From Nymphaea colorata (lineage: Eukaryota > Streptophyta > Magnoliopsida > Nymphaeales > Nymphaeaceae): a DNA stretch of 64,000 nt. Shown one piece after another: positions 31,101-44,594 of the stretch. The notes beneath the pieces were generated by a model that saw only the letters and a list, made by a program, of their open reading frames with translations, searched no databases and was not told the origin of the DNA. Numbering within the stretch: position 1 is the first letter of the stretch; every line of letters starts with the position of its first letter. The translations under genes and the position numbers were made by a program. The stretch is from positions 24,537,315-24,601,314 of the forward strand of contig NC_045141.1 in NCBI RefSeq assembly GCF_008831285.2, in the 5' to 3' direction.

Positions 31101-34100
31101 ATGATTCAGATAGTTGAAGCACATCTTAGTATCTTATTCTTGTGCAAGTAATAAATCTGGTTCCCAAAAACCAGAAAGAGTCCAAAAACTAAAGTTTAGG
31201 TCAAAATAACAAGCTAAATAGTCAAACACCAATACAAGAGCAACGTCAAAACTAGAGAAGATGAGCAAGTTAAGCCCCTAAAACTTGAACAAACAAAACA
31301 GATTGCAGAAAAAATCAAAGAGGAAAATCGCTATGATTTCGGTTCACCAAAATTTGAAACTTCTGGAAATTATTAAATTCTTAAAGTGCATTTCACAACA
31401 ATATAAACAGGAACCAATCTGTTGAAACATTAAAAAAGCAAGGCCCATGGATAGCCAGATTAACCTTGCATGTGCCAAATTTGGTACCTTCAACCTAGCT
31501 CTTTGCTGCATTCGAGAATGAAGCGTCCAAACAGGCAGTTCAAGAATCCGCAATATTGAAGCAACGCGTCGTAATGCTGCACATGATGTGCAGAAAACAA
31601 TGGTGCGCCCATGACCATGGATGCTCAGAATATAATATAAGTATGAATCCTTATCTTCCTCCTTGCACCTACAAGATTATGAATTAACAACAAACGTTCA
31701 CTAGAATAGTATTCTTAGTACAAAATTGAAGAAATAAAAGATGAGACTTGAAAGGAGAACAGATTTTGATACAAACATAGCTGCAGAAGAAAATATATTT
31801 TGGTCTATAAGAATCATAGCCGTGAATGAAATTGGAAATACAAAAATTCCAACATGAAAGCTCACTTATGATTTCTTCAAACTTTGTACAAACTTTGTAA
31901 CTAGAGGACTTCAAAATTGAGAAAACAAGGGTAGTGCGGAGTGTCTCTTAATCTTGAATAACAAGTCAAACCGAAAGAGTTTGAAGTGTCAACAAAAAAA
32001 GCCCTTGTCATGCAAAACTTTCATGCCCTATTATCTTCACAAAAATTGGAATCGGCACACAAATAAATAAATAAAACATACTCAATGACTGATTCCTCAA
32101 GCTTGTGAGCCATGATTGAAGCATTTGTTAAGTCAACAATAGCAGCATCTGCTCGCATTCCTGTTCGCTCCACGAGAGTCTCCATGGAATTCAGTGTATC
32201 ACTTTTGGAGCTCAAAGATCCTCTTTTAAGCTTCCTCCGAAAATTTTCTGATAGTGCAACAGTTGCACTCAACACAAAGGTCTGTCTTTTCTTCCTTTGT
32301 ATCCTTGAAATTGTCTCACAAGCATGTGATCCTTCTGCAATCTCAGCCCCATTATCCAAAGATCGGCCACTAACTTTAGGCAACATGTCGATAATAGATT
32401 GAAGTTCTTGAAAATGTCCATTTTCTATCATCCGATCAGCTTCATCCAGCACAAAGAATGATAACGACTCTAACTGCAATGTACCACAAAATGAGTATCA
32501 ACCCCCAATTCGAATGTCGAAACAAAAGATGAAAATAGTTACATAGCAAAGTATACATGAACCATAAAGGAAAAACATGTGCATGCATCAACCAGAAAAG
32601 TTGAAAATGCTGGCAACACAAAAACAGCAAGGCATGTGCAACCAAGTCAGGCTTAGTTCTCACTAATGGGCGCTGAAATTGACAACCAAAATTATAAGTT
32701 ACAGGCTTACAGCGCACAGATATGCAGATGGAATTAGGCTTTGCAACATGCATATTAAATTATGGTCCGCTAAATTGCAACAGAACTTGATTACACAAGT
32801 ACCACTGCAAGAGGCCAACATTAATTGATTGGTATCCATGGCCTTGCTCGAAGATACAAATCTCCAAAGACCAGAAGGAATTCAAAGTTCTAACGTAAGT
32901 AGTCTGCCCCACAAATAGTTGAGCATGACTTCTTTCCTGAACAACAAAGGAACTTCTTTTGGCACTTTAAAAAGATGAAAGTGGATTATAAACATTGCCA
33001 CCATTCAGGAAGTAGAATAGATGGATAAATCCTCCAGAAATCAACCATGTAACCATGCAGCCATGTCACCCCTACAATTGAAAAACACCTGGATATGGTA
33101 ATTACAGAAAATATCTTAAAAGGGATCTATAAGAAAATTTTAGCATCCTGGGTTTCAAAGGGAGATCATTGAAGTCATAAAAGTGTTTGTATATGAGACA
33201 CCTGATATACTCCGTTGTCAAAATCCCGATCTGTGGACCAACTACTCAATTGAATCGGTTATCCACCAATCAATGTTCCAAACCAGCAACTAGTTAGTCA
33301 GACTAGTCAACTAGTCAACCTAAGTTGGCCAACTAACTCCTGACCTATAAATATATATGCACATTCTCTGTGTATATACGGTTCTGGGTTTATTTCCATA
33401 TGTCATTTATAGTCAATCGACCTGGACGACCATCAAGCTGTGGCCCTTATTAGTACTTTCAGGATCTTGAACAACCTGTATCCAACCTCCAATTTTGATA
33501 GTGTGCATGTGTGTGTATCATTGTTAATAACAAACATTGTTTTCAGGTTTTTTACGGCGAGGTTTTTTTTTTTTTGGTATTTTTTTGGTAAAGTTGGCTT
33601 TCTTGGAAAAGTCTCAGAAATTTTTCTAAAAAATGGAAAAAATTTAAAAAAAAAAAGTAAAAATAATATCAATGACAAACTAATAAGAAGACATAAAAAA
33701 ACTAGATAAAGAGATAAAAATAATGTGTTAATGATGATAATAATTTGGTTTAAGTTTAATTTCAATCCATGCAATATTAATGTAAAAAAAGAGAAGACAA
33801 AAAACTAACGAGAAAAATTGTGAAAAAAATAGGAAAAAAATAACAAATTTATTTTCATGTTTTTTCAAATGACTTTTTTACAATTTGATACAAGTTCATC
33901 TCCATGCCCCTCAAGACTGGCAAGGGGCAACATGGGAATCACAGAAAAAGAAACTACGCAATAGAATTCTCTAGCATATGCTTTTGGAGCTGTAACCCTT
34001 ATGTGCAAGAAGCTTGCAGGACAAGGCATCAACTTAGTCATATGTTTCTGTCATTCATCAATAGGGCCATGGTCAGTCACTTCTCGGAGCCAGGATCTAG

Positions 34101-36384
34101 AGTATGAGACCTTCAGCCACCTGAATGGGTGCATTCCTGTGATTCACCAAATCAGTGGCTCACCCAAACCACATTAGTATGGTAAACATTGTACTTGAAC
34201 CATATTTTCAAGAAGATAATTGAGTGATTCAAGTAAATATGATGCACTTATTATTTGTCAGCGTAGGCAATCTTCTTTCAAGAAGAGGAGAAATAGAACG
34301 GAATGGCAACCACAGGCATGACCACTCTCACCAGTGGCAATTAGAAGATACAAAAAAAGGAACAAATGAATGAGCACTTGATTGCCATTGGGACAGCAAG
34401 CCTCTTCATAAAGTACCTCAACCAAATGTATGTCTCCTCCAGACATAAGTTCCCATAGCCTTCCAGGCGTTCCAACAATAATTTGTGGCCTTCTTTTCAA
34501 TAGCCGCTCTTGCTTCTGTGAAGACACCCCACCAACAATACTAACCACCTGGATTTTCGTATACTTAGCAGCTGCTTTAAGATGGTCGGTCACCTATAAG
34601 GGAACAGAAACAATCAGGAGATTTTATGAAAATGCGGTAATCAGAACTAAGTTCACAGAAAAGCAGTAAGCATCAAACTGAAAGCCACTTAAGCCATGCA
34701 GACAATGACTCAATCCTCTTCTGGAAAGCTGAAGATACACACACCTTTCTGTTCATTGACAAAGAAACTAAGAAGGCCATATTTAAGATGATCATTTTTT
34801 CTTAACCACACAAGTAATATCCACTAGTAGTTGCTTTAAAATTCACTATAAGTCTCTAACCATTTCAGTCCCAGACGCAGAAAATCAGAGGAATAATTTA
34901 TTGATTTCCATAAGAGATAGTAAGGTTAGGGACCCCATTGCAACAAACTTTTCAATAATAAAAAAGCTCTGTTTCTAAGCTACGTTGTGCAAATAAAATA
35001 CTGAATTTTTCCTGCTTTATCATCATACATCCACCCTTCTCAAACAACTATTTTTCATATTTCCAATGTCACAAGATCCACAGAGTGCAGCTGTGGTGCC
35101 AAGCAGCTTAAGTGAAAACCACTTTCCTCGGTGACAAAAGAGGTAGACAACTGCAAGGAGGATTTTCTAATTCCTAAACAACTTTGCACCTTCTAAGTTT
35201 GAATAGCATTCCCAACAAGTTGCCTCCCTAAGGTGTAAACCTTGTTAACCGAAAAGTTCATTGGAGAAGCTTCCATGCAAAAAGCAAACACCAACTCTAG
35301 TAGCTCAAGTGCTCAACATATGATGAACCAATGACAAAGCATAGCTGCATAGGCAATCTTAATAAATCATTTCCAATTACTAGGATACTTGCTAGCATTA
35401 CTTTATTTTAGACTGCACTAGAAAACCAACAAAACCCCAAAGACAACGCTTGATTAACAGTGAGTCTTTCAGAATATAAGAAGGTCCATCTTATCGAAGG
35501 CATAATAACCACGCAAGCTTAGCATGTCATAAATGAAATAATAAGACAATACTTTTTCAGATGTCTAGTTTTTTAGAACCAAAGAAACAGTTCATCAAAC
35601 CATATAGAAGTAGAAAATAACAAAATTAATTTATCAATGGGGCTTTTAATATTATCTATAATCACATTTGTTTACCATAGAAGATGATGAAGAGAAAGTA
35701 CACAAGTCACTAATAGGGCAGTAAGAATGCAACTACGAAATTTTCAATGTGGACCCAATACAGAATAAGGGTGAATAAATGTTTTTCCTCTACTTAGCGT
35801 ATTGCCTCAAGAATGTAATCACTCCAAATTGTTAAACATCAACACACATAACTAGAGGAAGAAAAAGCATGTTTGTGCCCCATGTCATTTCTGACCAGCA
35901 TGCACATTTAGAACAAGTGCACAAATATAAAAAGGAACATGTAAACAGAAGGCAAACAGCAAGAAAATGAGTATAAGTCATCAGCAGTTTTTCTCTTTCT
36001 AGTGGTACCTGCATAGCAAGTTCTCTGGTAGGAGTCACAATCAGAGCCCGGAGAGAATCTACGACAATTTCGTTGTTCAGAGCAGAAGCTTTTTCCTGTT
36101 CTTCGAGCAGGCGTTGTAATATGGGCAAACCAAATGCAAGTGTTTTGCCAGACCCAGTTTCCGCAGCACCAATTATATCCTAGTTATAGCAAAAACAAGA
36201 AAATTCTAGAATTCATTTACATTGATAAATGGAAGTTCTGTGAAAAGATGCTATAAATCACAATAATTGTACTTCATAACCTGGTGCACACTGGAATGCT
36301 TTAGTACATGATAAAATTGGGTAAATAGAGATTTGAGAATAGCATTGTACCAGGTGAACTGCCATGAAATGTACCTCACATAAG

Positions 36385-36436
<52 letters not shown>

Positions 36437-39400
36437 AAACGAGGGATACTGACCTCTACTGACCAAATGTTAGGTTTTTTTGACCAAAAAATTTTCGAGC
36501 GGAAAGGGCAGTGATGATGAACAAGCTGACCTTTTGTATCTTCTTTTTTTCAAGCTGACCTTTTGTATCTTCTTTTTTTGGCAAGACTATGGTAAGCTCT
36601 CTCTCCCTTTCTCTCTCTTTCCTTATTCTTTTGAATCTTTTCTTCCTTTCATTTTTTACTTTTTCTTCTTCTTCTCATTTTTTTCTTTCTTTGTCTTTTT
36701 TACTTCATTTCTTTATTTCTTTCCTTTTTCTTCTTTCTTCATTTCTTTCCTCTCTTCTTTTGCTTCTCTTCTTCTTTCCTCTCTTAGTCAATGATGAGAC
36801 AAGGGGAATCTAATGGATTTAGGTTTTCGAAGAGGGACATGTCATTCTCTGCAAAGATATTTTTGCTTGACTTCATTAACCATGAACCAATAAAATTTGA
36901 GGTATTTTCAGTTTAGATAGGTGGATTCTACTATTGGCTGTCGGTTGTCATAGTTAATAGCATTACCTCTTTTGGTGGTATTATTTAGTAGTATATAAAT
37001 GTTTATGAATTTTTTTAATTCTAAGTTTGTAAACTTTTCAAAAAAGTTTATGCCTTTGTGCTTTCTGGCTACTGGCTAGTGCCTCACTCCAAGTCTGGGC
37101 ATTGCACTACACTATGTGTCGACGCTTTTGAAAGAACTGATAAAGAGATAGAACAAATTATTTGCATGACATTTTTACCTTTCCTTTATGAGCAGCCATT
37201 GGAATGCATGCCTTCTGGATAGGAGTAGGTTCCTTGAATCGCAACTCATAGATTGACTTCATAAGCAAAGGATGAAGTCTCAAACCTTTCCAAGCAAAGA
37301 ATTCAGCCTCGTCAACTTCTTCCATCAGGCAACTTACCCGCTGCCCCGTGGTTTCCAGATCTGGATGTGCTTCCGTCAGTTCAGCATCTGTATCATGGAA
37401 GAGGAAGAATAGTTGGAGCTCATATCTTCATAGATGGATAACTTGGTTCAGTTAACCAAGAAAATACCAGACATACACAACAGACTTGTCAGACTTAATG
37501 AGAAAACATTATTCCAAGAACCAATGAGATTACAGACATACTGAACCAAGAGCATGAATTTCAATGGATGGATAGTAACTGGAGATGCAATGGTAGGATT
37601 CTGTATACGCACTTTTTAACAATAGCAGGTCCCATGGAATTGAATGAAAAAGAAGAAAACAGATGAAAAACAAGTTGCAGTCAATCAAGAGAGACCAGCC
37701 AGAAAAGAAAAGGATAACAATAGATGCCTGAGAAACAAGAGCTAAGATTTAAATTGCATGTTTCTATCAAGGGATTCAGTCCATTCAGGTAGTTCTGGGC
37801 CCTCGATCTTAGAACACGATTTTACAACATTAGTTTGATGCACAAGCTCCAAGAGACCAAAACAAAGTTTGATATTCATGGCTAATTTTGCTAAGATATA
37901 TTTAAAAATTTCATAAAGACAAAATAGGAACTGAGAGAATAACTACTAAGCATGTCCAAATGTTTGTGCACTACAAAAAATATGGATCTGGAAATAGCTT
38001 ATTCTCACTCTTTTAAGAAGATAAATGGTAACGAGAAAAGAAACAAGTAACATGAGGTCCTAATAGTCTCAAGATTCTACATGCATTCGTTCACTATGAT
38101 TGCATTATATAATCATGAAGCATACAGTGCAATATGTAGGCCATTTGTCACTCTTCATAAGATTTTCACCTGCTTTATGAATTCCTAAAGGTTCATCCAA
38201 TAACATCTTATGTTGTAAAAAGCAATCTCTTAGAGTCATAAGCTCTGGAAAACAATAATAGAACATAAAACCTGCTGTGTTCGCATTTCAGGCCTAATTT
38301 GGAACATGCAAACTTGTTGCAGTATGAGAAGAATGCAACGAGTATTATAAGCATGTGTTAAAGCAATAACAGTAATACCAACTTTGAACATTCAGACCAT
38401 CAACTTGGCTGGTTTTCTTCACTTCCTTCTTTTTCTTCTTCTTCTTCTTCCTGCTATTTTCATTGGCAAACAGATGTTCTTCGGTGCTCTTACGTTTCTT
38501 AGAGTGAGAAACAATAGCATGATCTTGTTCTTTACCTCCATCAGGCATCTTTGGCTCCTGAATGGAAGTGAGACCTAAAGGTAACAAATAAATAGATCAA
38601 CAGATATTGAAAAAATCAATTAGCAGAAGCAATTTGGACTTTGGAGAATAGTAAACAAAAAGACATAATGAACAAATCAATGAACATGAGCAACTTGGAG
38701 AATAGCAAACAAAAAGACATGCTGAATGCAAGGAAATGCAGATGTTGTACATGAAGTTCCAGTATATCAGAAGCAGTGATACAGTGATCAAGTATAGAAG
38801 AGAACACAAAATACTAAGCTAGCAAGATAACATTCAGTGTCCGCCTTAAGACTTTCCTGTGTCCTACTAATTCTCCTAAATTCTTCTAATCCAAGCAAGA
38901 ATTTCCAGGACACAAAGGATGCAAATCATGTGGCTCAGCATCATCAGAAGCACCAAACTCTCTACACGTACAAAGTTATTGTTGTGGACGCATGAATTGC
39001 ATAAAAGCATATAACACTTAACGTCCAAACATGCACAAGCGTATGTTCCACAATATTAACAACCCAAAACTGAAATACAGAATCAGGAACTACTTTCTCT
39101 AATGAAGCACATTTCAACTGCTTTGCAAGAAGACTAGTGGAAAAATCAGCTTACAAAAAAATATTTGTTAGCATAAAGAAAAATAGGTCATCGAAATTGT
39201 CCTGTATTATGTTGTTTCTTTGACCTGCCGATCCCATAAAAGGGTTATCCAACCAAGCAGAATACTACGTCTCTTACATCTGGATTATGTTTTCCCCTCT
39301 AAGAGCTCAATATCGCACAACTTGGGACAGTGCTTCAACGATAATCAGCATATTTTTGCCTATAACACAAGGGCAAACGAAAATGTGAACTAGATTATAG

Positions 39401-40697
39401 CGCACCCCCAACGCCCACTGAATACTAAAGAACAGATTTATTGTGAGCAAGATAACAGCTGGGTTAAGCACTCCAATACTGATCAAGATCAGAACACATT
39501 TTTGTCATGGCCAAAAGGTACCGACATAGAATGCGAGGCATAGGCAGCACCAAATCGACTGTTCTTCCATCTTCCGATTGGGTTCTTGAGACCCTTATTC
39601 TTTTACCTACAGCTTGATCTAAACTCTAGATAAAAGACACAATGAAATTATGTACCATTAAAGAGTGGAGAACTTCAACAAATTCAACGCGTATCGGATG
39701 GAGTCTTGGAAATGGCCACCGATCTCGACTGTTCGAGCGCGAAGCATGAAGCATCTTACCGAGGTGCCTTTGGTGACATATTCACGGCGTACATCTCCTT
39801 GATAATTTCGAGATCAATGAGGACAGCCATCTACACACACCCATGCGCTGTACAACGATGAAATCGCTTTGTAGCATTACTTGCCTATATCTTGCTTTTT
39901 ATTCTCCCAAAAAATTCTTACCTAAATTCGAAAGTGAGCTAATTACCTAAATTCGAAAATGAGCTAATGCAAATTTATGCAATGTTATCACAGCGCTTAT
40001 GAGTAACATAAAGCGTCCAAACCTGGACTTCATTCAACATCCACGATTGAAGTATTTCACCTTTTATTTTACAATTATATCCAATTCCTTAGTGTGCGGA
40101 AACCTCAATGACTGACATACTAAAATCATGAACAACAGAATCAGTAGGGGCAGTACTAACACGAGACATCTTTATCAGTATCAGCGTCCACGGTCGCCTG
40201 CTTCTTCAACGTCTTGTCCTTATTCTTCTTTTTCTTCTTCTCCTTCTTCTTGACGTCGCCTGAGGGATTCCGGTCATCGGCCTCCGTATCTTTCGACCTC
40301 GAAGCGCTTGATGGCAGCTTTTGTAAGTCAAGTCCAGAACAAGAGACGAAATCAGATTCGTCCAACTCTTCGAGGGAAAGAAAACCTGGAAATCCCAAGA
40401 AATTCGTGCTTCAGAATGTGGGAACTAAAAGGGTGCATTAATTGAACTGATGACATCGGCGACTAAGAAAGAGTGACCTCCTTCGCTGGAGCCAAGAAGA
40501 AGAGACAATGATTCGTCCACCAGAAATGACGAACTCCATCGCGTAGAATCTAACGCATCAGGACCTATTTCGGCGTTTGGGTTAGAGACCTTGTTCCTCT
40601 TTTCCGTCGTCTTCTTCTTCTTCTTCTTCATCGTCACGGGGCCAGGCACCAAGTTCTTGGGGGCATGGGTTTTTAGGGTTTTCTCTTTCTTCGCCAT
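28190..40697 (-). CDS. RH13: DEAD-box ATP-dependent RNA helicase 13 (Mak5/DDX24 type)
   Basis: Nucleolar helicase of the Mak5/DDX24 group, needed in yeast for 60S ribosomal subunit assembly. Fourteen minus-strand exons: 40478-40697, 40161-40385, 38383-38574, 37179-37387, 36009-36179, 34417-34593, 32082-32473, 31488-31668, 30562-30684, 30357-30473, 29922-30026, 28943-29083, 28780-28845, 28190-28351. They join in phase to 826 residues. The N-terminal third has Lys-rich NLS-like tracts. Helicase motifs: Q motif PTPIQ in exon 4, AAETGSGKT (287-295), PTRELA (332-337), TPGR (381-384), DEAD (408-411), SAT (467-469), [10 protein letters not shown] (604-613), HRSGRTAR (634-641). The insert between DEAD and SAT is long, as in this subfamily. 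The start is the ATG at 40697; the frame extends upstream only to a TTG. Borders of exons 2 and 3 (non-consensus donors GTTAGT and GTTGGT) are the least certain; the core is firm. Confidence 0.95.
33160..33860. other. Low-complexity and repeat-like DNA in RH13 intron 6
   Basis: The intron between exons 34417-34593 and 32082-32473 is 1.9 kb. It contains 'actagttagtcagactagtcaactagtcaacc' repeats (about 33283-33320), then T-rich and A-rich tracts. These are likely a decayed insertion. No coding capacity. Confidence 0.4.
36388..36430. repeat. (TA)n microsatellite in RH13 intron 4
   Basis: About 21 TA units in the intron between exons 37179-37387 and 36009-36179. Confidence 0.96.
36522..36785. 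repeat. 29-bp tandem repeat and pyrimidine tract in RH13 intron 4
   Basis: The unit caagctgaccttttgtatct plus 'tcttttttt' occurs twice back to back (36522-36550 and 36551-36579). It is followed by about 200 bases that are almost all C and T on the plus strand (36589-36785). This produces spurious Phe/Leu/Ser-rich frames. Confidence 0.9.
39918..39967. repeat. 25-bp tandem repeat in RH13 intron 2
   Basis: Two copies of 'ttacctaaattcgaaaRtga' plus 'gctaa' (39918-39942 and 39943-39967) differing at one base. Confidence 0.9.
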
Positions 40698-40765
40698 GGC
40701 GGGGTTGAGCACACGGCGCGGGAAAAAGTCACAGGGAAGGGGAGTGAGTTTCCCCAATTTATAGG
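40673..40765 (-). promoter_or_regulatory. RH13 start region: TATA-like box and telo-box
   Basis: On the minus strand a TATAAAT box lies at 40757-40763, about 60 bases before the ATG, which implies a very short leader. A telo-box, AAACCCTAA (40673-40681), lies inside codons 6-9. Telo-boxes are common around the start of plant ribosome-biogenesis genes. Its presence inside the coding sequence is seen directly; a role is inference. Confidence 0.45.
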
Positions 40766-40769
40766 GTTG

Positions 40770-42010
40770 TAACGAAATAACCTAACAGACCTCTTATTTT
40801 TGCAAAATGACCAAATGGTCCTTCTCTTAAACTCCTTCCCACCACTGCCAGCTTGATGTTTGTGAATTCATCCATCAGGTGTCGGCGATTCATAATTTAT
40901 GCCATGTTCGCTGGTATTGACAATTTAATGCCCCACTTACACAATTAGTCATAAAGTTAAATTTATCAGCTTAAATTGTGTTTGCTTTACTGTGAATTTC
41001 AGATTCGTGGTAAGATCTCTAAGATTTAAAATCCATTGGAACCCCTTTCATTTTACTCTTCTTGTTTTTTTTTTAATGTCAAGGTGAGTTACTTCATCTT
41101 CACCTCACCACCATGAGGAAAATACAAGCGTGTTTAGTCGGGACAACCAGTACGAGATTTGAACCTCAAACCCTTTTGAAGTGAGCCGTTTTGCCACCCC
41201 GTGAACTACAATCCCTTGTGGTATTTCCATCTATCATTAAATTCATGGGTTTTAAGTTTTAACATGTAGCATGAATTTCAAATTCTAGTTTGTTTAAAAT
41301 GAAGATCTCTCAAAACACAACTTTTATGTAATTTTAATATAAGATCCAAAGCCATTAAACACAAAATAAAAATGTTTTCCTTTTACCTAATAACTAGGAT
41401 TCAAAATGGCAGTCGTGTTTACTTTTGTACCATGCACTCCCTTCACAATAAAGGGCGAAAAGGAAGTGGACATTTTCGCATGTCCATTTATATAAAACAA
41501 TGAGTTGATAAATAAAGCTAGGAAAAATGGTCTTACAAACAAAGTCAATCGGTTTTCTTAGCCTTTTGTGATAAGCTAGCTGCTCATCATAGAGATTAAA
41601 GAGATTCTTTTTCAAATATCGTTAGCGGGTTTTAAAGAATGAGGTTTATATTGAAAAGTTTGACATATAACATGTTTCGTTTTATAAAGTGGAAATTTGA
41701 TTCTGAATTTTATAAAGCGGAACTATGGATTTCCTATTTAAATCAATCATACACCTGACTTGAGGCGTTTCAGCGCTTAGTAACCGTCACAAGTTGCAAC
41801 CACAACTTCAAAGGCCTGTGGGCCAAGGCGCAGGGTTTGAGATAGGGAGGGGATCGTCCCACGGTCACTCTAATTGGCGGGTCGGACGCATCAGAACCGA
41901 ATTCGATTTGTGGGACCGGTCGTCGAAGGGATTCATCATTCGTACGGCGACAAACGATCGCGCCAACCCCAGCCTTTCGTCCTAGCCAGAGGATTTCCGG
42001 CGAACGCCGC
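40770..42010. other. Shared upstream region of RH13 and the plastid-protein gene
   Basis: A 1.3-kb spacer between divergent start codons at 40697 (-) and 42013 (+). The left and middle parts are AT-rich; the last 200 bases are GC-rich and run into the plus-strand gene. No additional gene seen. The 'tgaacctcaaacccttttgaagtgagccg' stretch near 41160 resembles a decayed repeat. Confidence 0.5.
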
Positions 42011-42012
42011 TC

Positions 42013-43776
42013 ATGGCTTCCCCCGCCCTCTCCTTGCTTCTCCACCCACATCATCATCTTCATCGTCATTCCTTCGGCGTCTCAACTTCTTTGCTCCTCA
42101 CTTCCCCTGCATCCATCTCCGTGCCTCGTAGTAGGTCGAGGAGGACGCCGACATCCCCGTTGACAAAGAAGGGGACGCGCAGACGCGCTTCTCCCGCCGT
42201 AGCTCAAGTCGATGTCCTTCGAGGTAAGCCCTCGTTTTTCACTCCGTTAGTAGATACTTTAGTATTGTCTGTCACCAATTAATGATTTAGGGTCGAAAAC
42301 TGTGTTTAGAGATCGAATACGAAATGATGGGGCCAGTTTTCTTTTGCTCGACAACTAACATGAAGTCGGTCTGTTGACTTCACTAGTGCAATTGATCAAA
42401 CATTGAGCTAGTAAGTCATTGACTATGCTCTGCTTGGTTCTCAGATTATTGCAGTTATTGCAAGCGTTGAATTTTCTAATCCCGTCTGTGTTGAGGCAAA
42501 TATCAAGCGAGTTATCGGAGATGTTGATCCACAGAAAAGCACTAATATGGAATGAGTTATTGGACTCTGGGCATTAGTGTTTTTAGTTTCTTCGTGAGCA
42601 ATTTTGTTGTGGACCTTTGGTTGATGTACACAGAAAGCCGAGAAAGGGGAACTGGCTACACCCTGTTTTTGGATGTTAATTTCAAGGTATCTTTGTATGA
42701 CAATAGTTTAACATGTTCCAATCTTACGTAATAGATATTGCTGATGCTGCAACAACAAAGAAAATGGATCATGAACTCTTGTAATGAAAGTAACGATCTA
42801 GTCAACTTATACTTTAATCGCGTCTGTATGGGGTATAGTTAATGGCCGGAATACGAAAGAGATGAATATACTAAAGTTTTTATATTATGCATTTTAAGAA
42901 TTTGGGATGGTTTCTCTTATCTGCATCTGTTACGTGAAGGGGTTTTCCTCCATGAAGTTTATGGTCTCAGAATGAACAAACCGTTTCTTTTGCTATCCAA
43001 AGCTTGTATGGGTTCCTTTTAGATTTAGATCTGTCCAGACATATTTTCATAGCATGGACTCACGTCCATGACTGCTCAGAAGAGAAAACCTTATTATCTA
43101 TCCATATTTCAGAATTCATGCGTAGCGATTCTCAGGGGCATGTGCACATGTAAATGGCATGTGCTCCACTGTTCAATAAAGGCATTGCTTCATTGAGTTA
43201 TAGTTGTTAACTCTTTTGTCATTTTGGTGATTAATAGCTGCTGTTAGTCATTCACGAGGTCATGCCTATATCTAGGCCCAACTTACATGCAACTTCTTTG
43301 ATGCAGTCATATCAACCGCGTGGAGGGTTGGCAAAGAGGGGATTGAGGCAGGAATTAAATTTGTGCCGGTAGATTTTTTTTATTCCTTGAAGTTGCCGCC
43401 ATTGTAATTACCCATCCCTGATCCCCCTCTATCCTGAAATTAATACTTCATCATGAACACGTTCTTCAGCTTCTCTGATTTCAGGATTCAGTTCCAAGAC
43501 CTGTAGCCAGGGTTGGTGTTGGTGGTCTCGCCCTAATGGTTACCCTCTTTGTGTTGAAGTCGTTCATCTCCACGGCATTTTTTGTTCTGGTATGAGCCTT
43601 CATAATGGTATTTATAATAGATGCAAAATCCCATTTCTACCACAACTATATGCATTTTTACCAGACTAGATAAATTTTGAGTTGCTTAAGCATTTTTTTT
43701 TTATTATAATGTTGATGGGAAAAGTACCATGTAACACACCTATTTGCGTGTGGTGTCCAAGATATTTATCAATCTT

Positions 43777-43808
<32 letters not shown>

Positions 43809-44246
43809 CAGTATCATAGTGTCGCCTCTTACTAATTGTCTAATGCACAACCTCTGGTACAGTACAGTATCCACATTGGGTTGTTGTGCAATTTGGTTGT
43901 TGTCCAGAAATTATATGACTTCTTTTGTTTTTTGTTTTATTTCCAACGCTCCACAAATATTCTGGGAGCTGCTCTTAGGCAATGGCAAATTTGATCTTTA
44001 GGCTTATGAGGAACCATTTTTAGCATTTTTAAAGCATGATATGATTTGCACCTGCAGTTTCTTCTGTAACAGAATAACTGGTTTCTAACAGTGTGTTCAT
44101 TATAGGCCATGATGGGATTCATATATTTTGTATTCTTAGCGGTAAACAAGGGTGATGGCTCAAGTGGTGGAGGTGGTGGTGGCGGTGAGCAGTCCACGGA
44201 TGATGCACTGGAAGAAGCAAGAAGGATAATGGAAAAGTATAAGTGA
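42013..44246 (+). CDS. Chloroplast membrane protein, RIQ/DUF1118-like
   Basis: Four exons (42013-42223, 43307-43368, 43485-43589, 44106-44246) with GT/AG borders and matching phases give 172 residues. Residues 1 to about 55 are rich in Ser, His and Arg with almost no acidic residues, as in a chloroplast transit peptide. Then come AWRVGKEGIEAG, DSVPRPVARV, and two adjacent hydrophobic helices (GLALMVTLFVLKSF and TAFFVLAMMGFIYFVFLAV). A Gly-rich linker leads to an acidic/basic tail ending RRIMEKYK. From memory this pattern matches the small plant thylakoid proteins RIQ1/RIQ2 (DUF1118), which affect grana stacking and non-photochemical quenching. The gene model is firm; the family name is a recollection that I could not check. 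It is divergently arranged with RH13. Confidence 0.85.
43776..43809. repeat. (CT)n(CA)n microsatellite
   Basis: Adjacent CT and CA runs in intron 3 of the plastid-protein gene. Confidence 0.9.
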
Positions 44247-44594
44247 CCTTTATTTTGGTGAATCTTTTGGACTTTGAGGTTCATAATTATAGCTTGTCAT
44301 GTGGATGGCATTGGATCTCTTGAATGGTACAAGGAGACCATGTGTACCATAACATAAAAGTTTCTAGTGTTCTCTTGAATTAAGGCTTCATCAGTTTGTA
44401 ATGGTGTCACAGGCTCCAATTTTATCGGAATTACACAAAGTTGTTAAACCAGCAATCATACATGTGGACAAGTAGTGAACATTTTTGGCTTTTTGGTAAA
44501 TGTATGTTGTGGGATTTTTTCCCCATGTAACAGTTATTTGCAGGCTGTGACCTTATGTTTTCTGTGGAAATCCTCATGTCACTATTATTGCAAG

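Noticed and set aside
32112-32402. 96-codon plus-strand frame
   Set aside because: Antisense to RH13 exon 7, which encodes the DEAD and SAT motifs.
36480-36813. Phe/Leu/Ser-rich frames of 104 and 74 codons
   Set aside because: Pyrimidine-tract sequence inside an RH13 intron.
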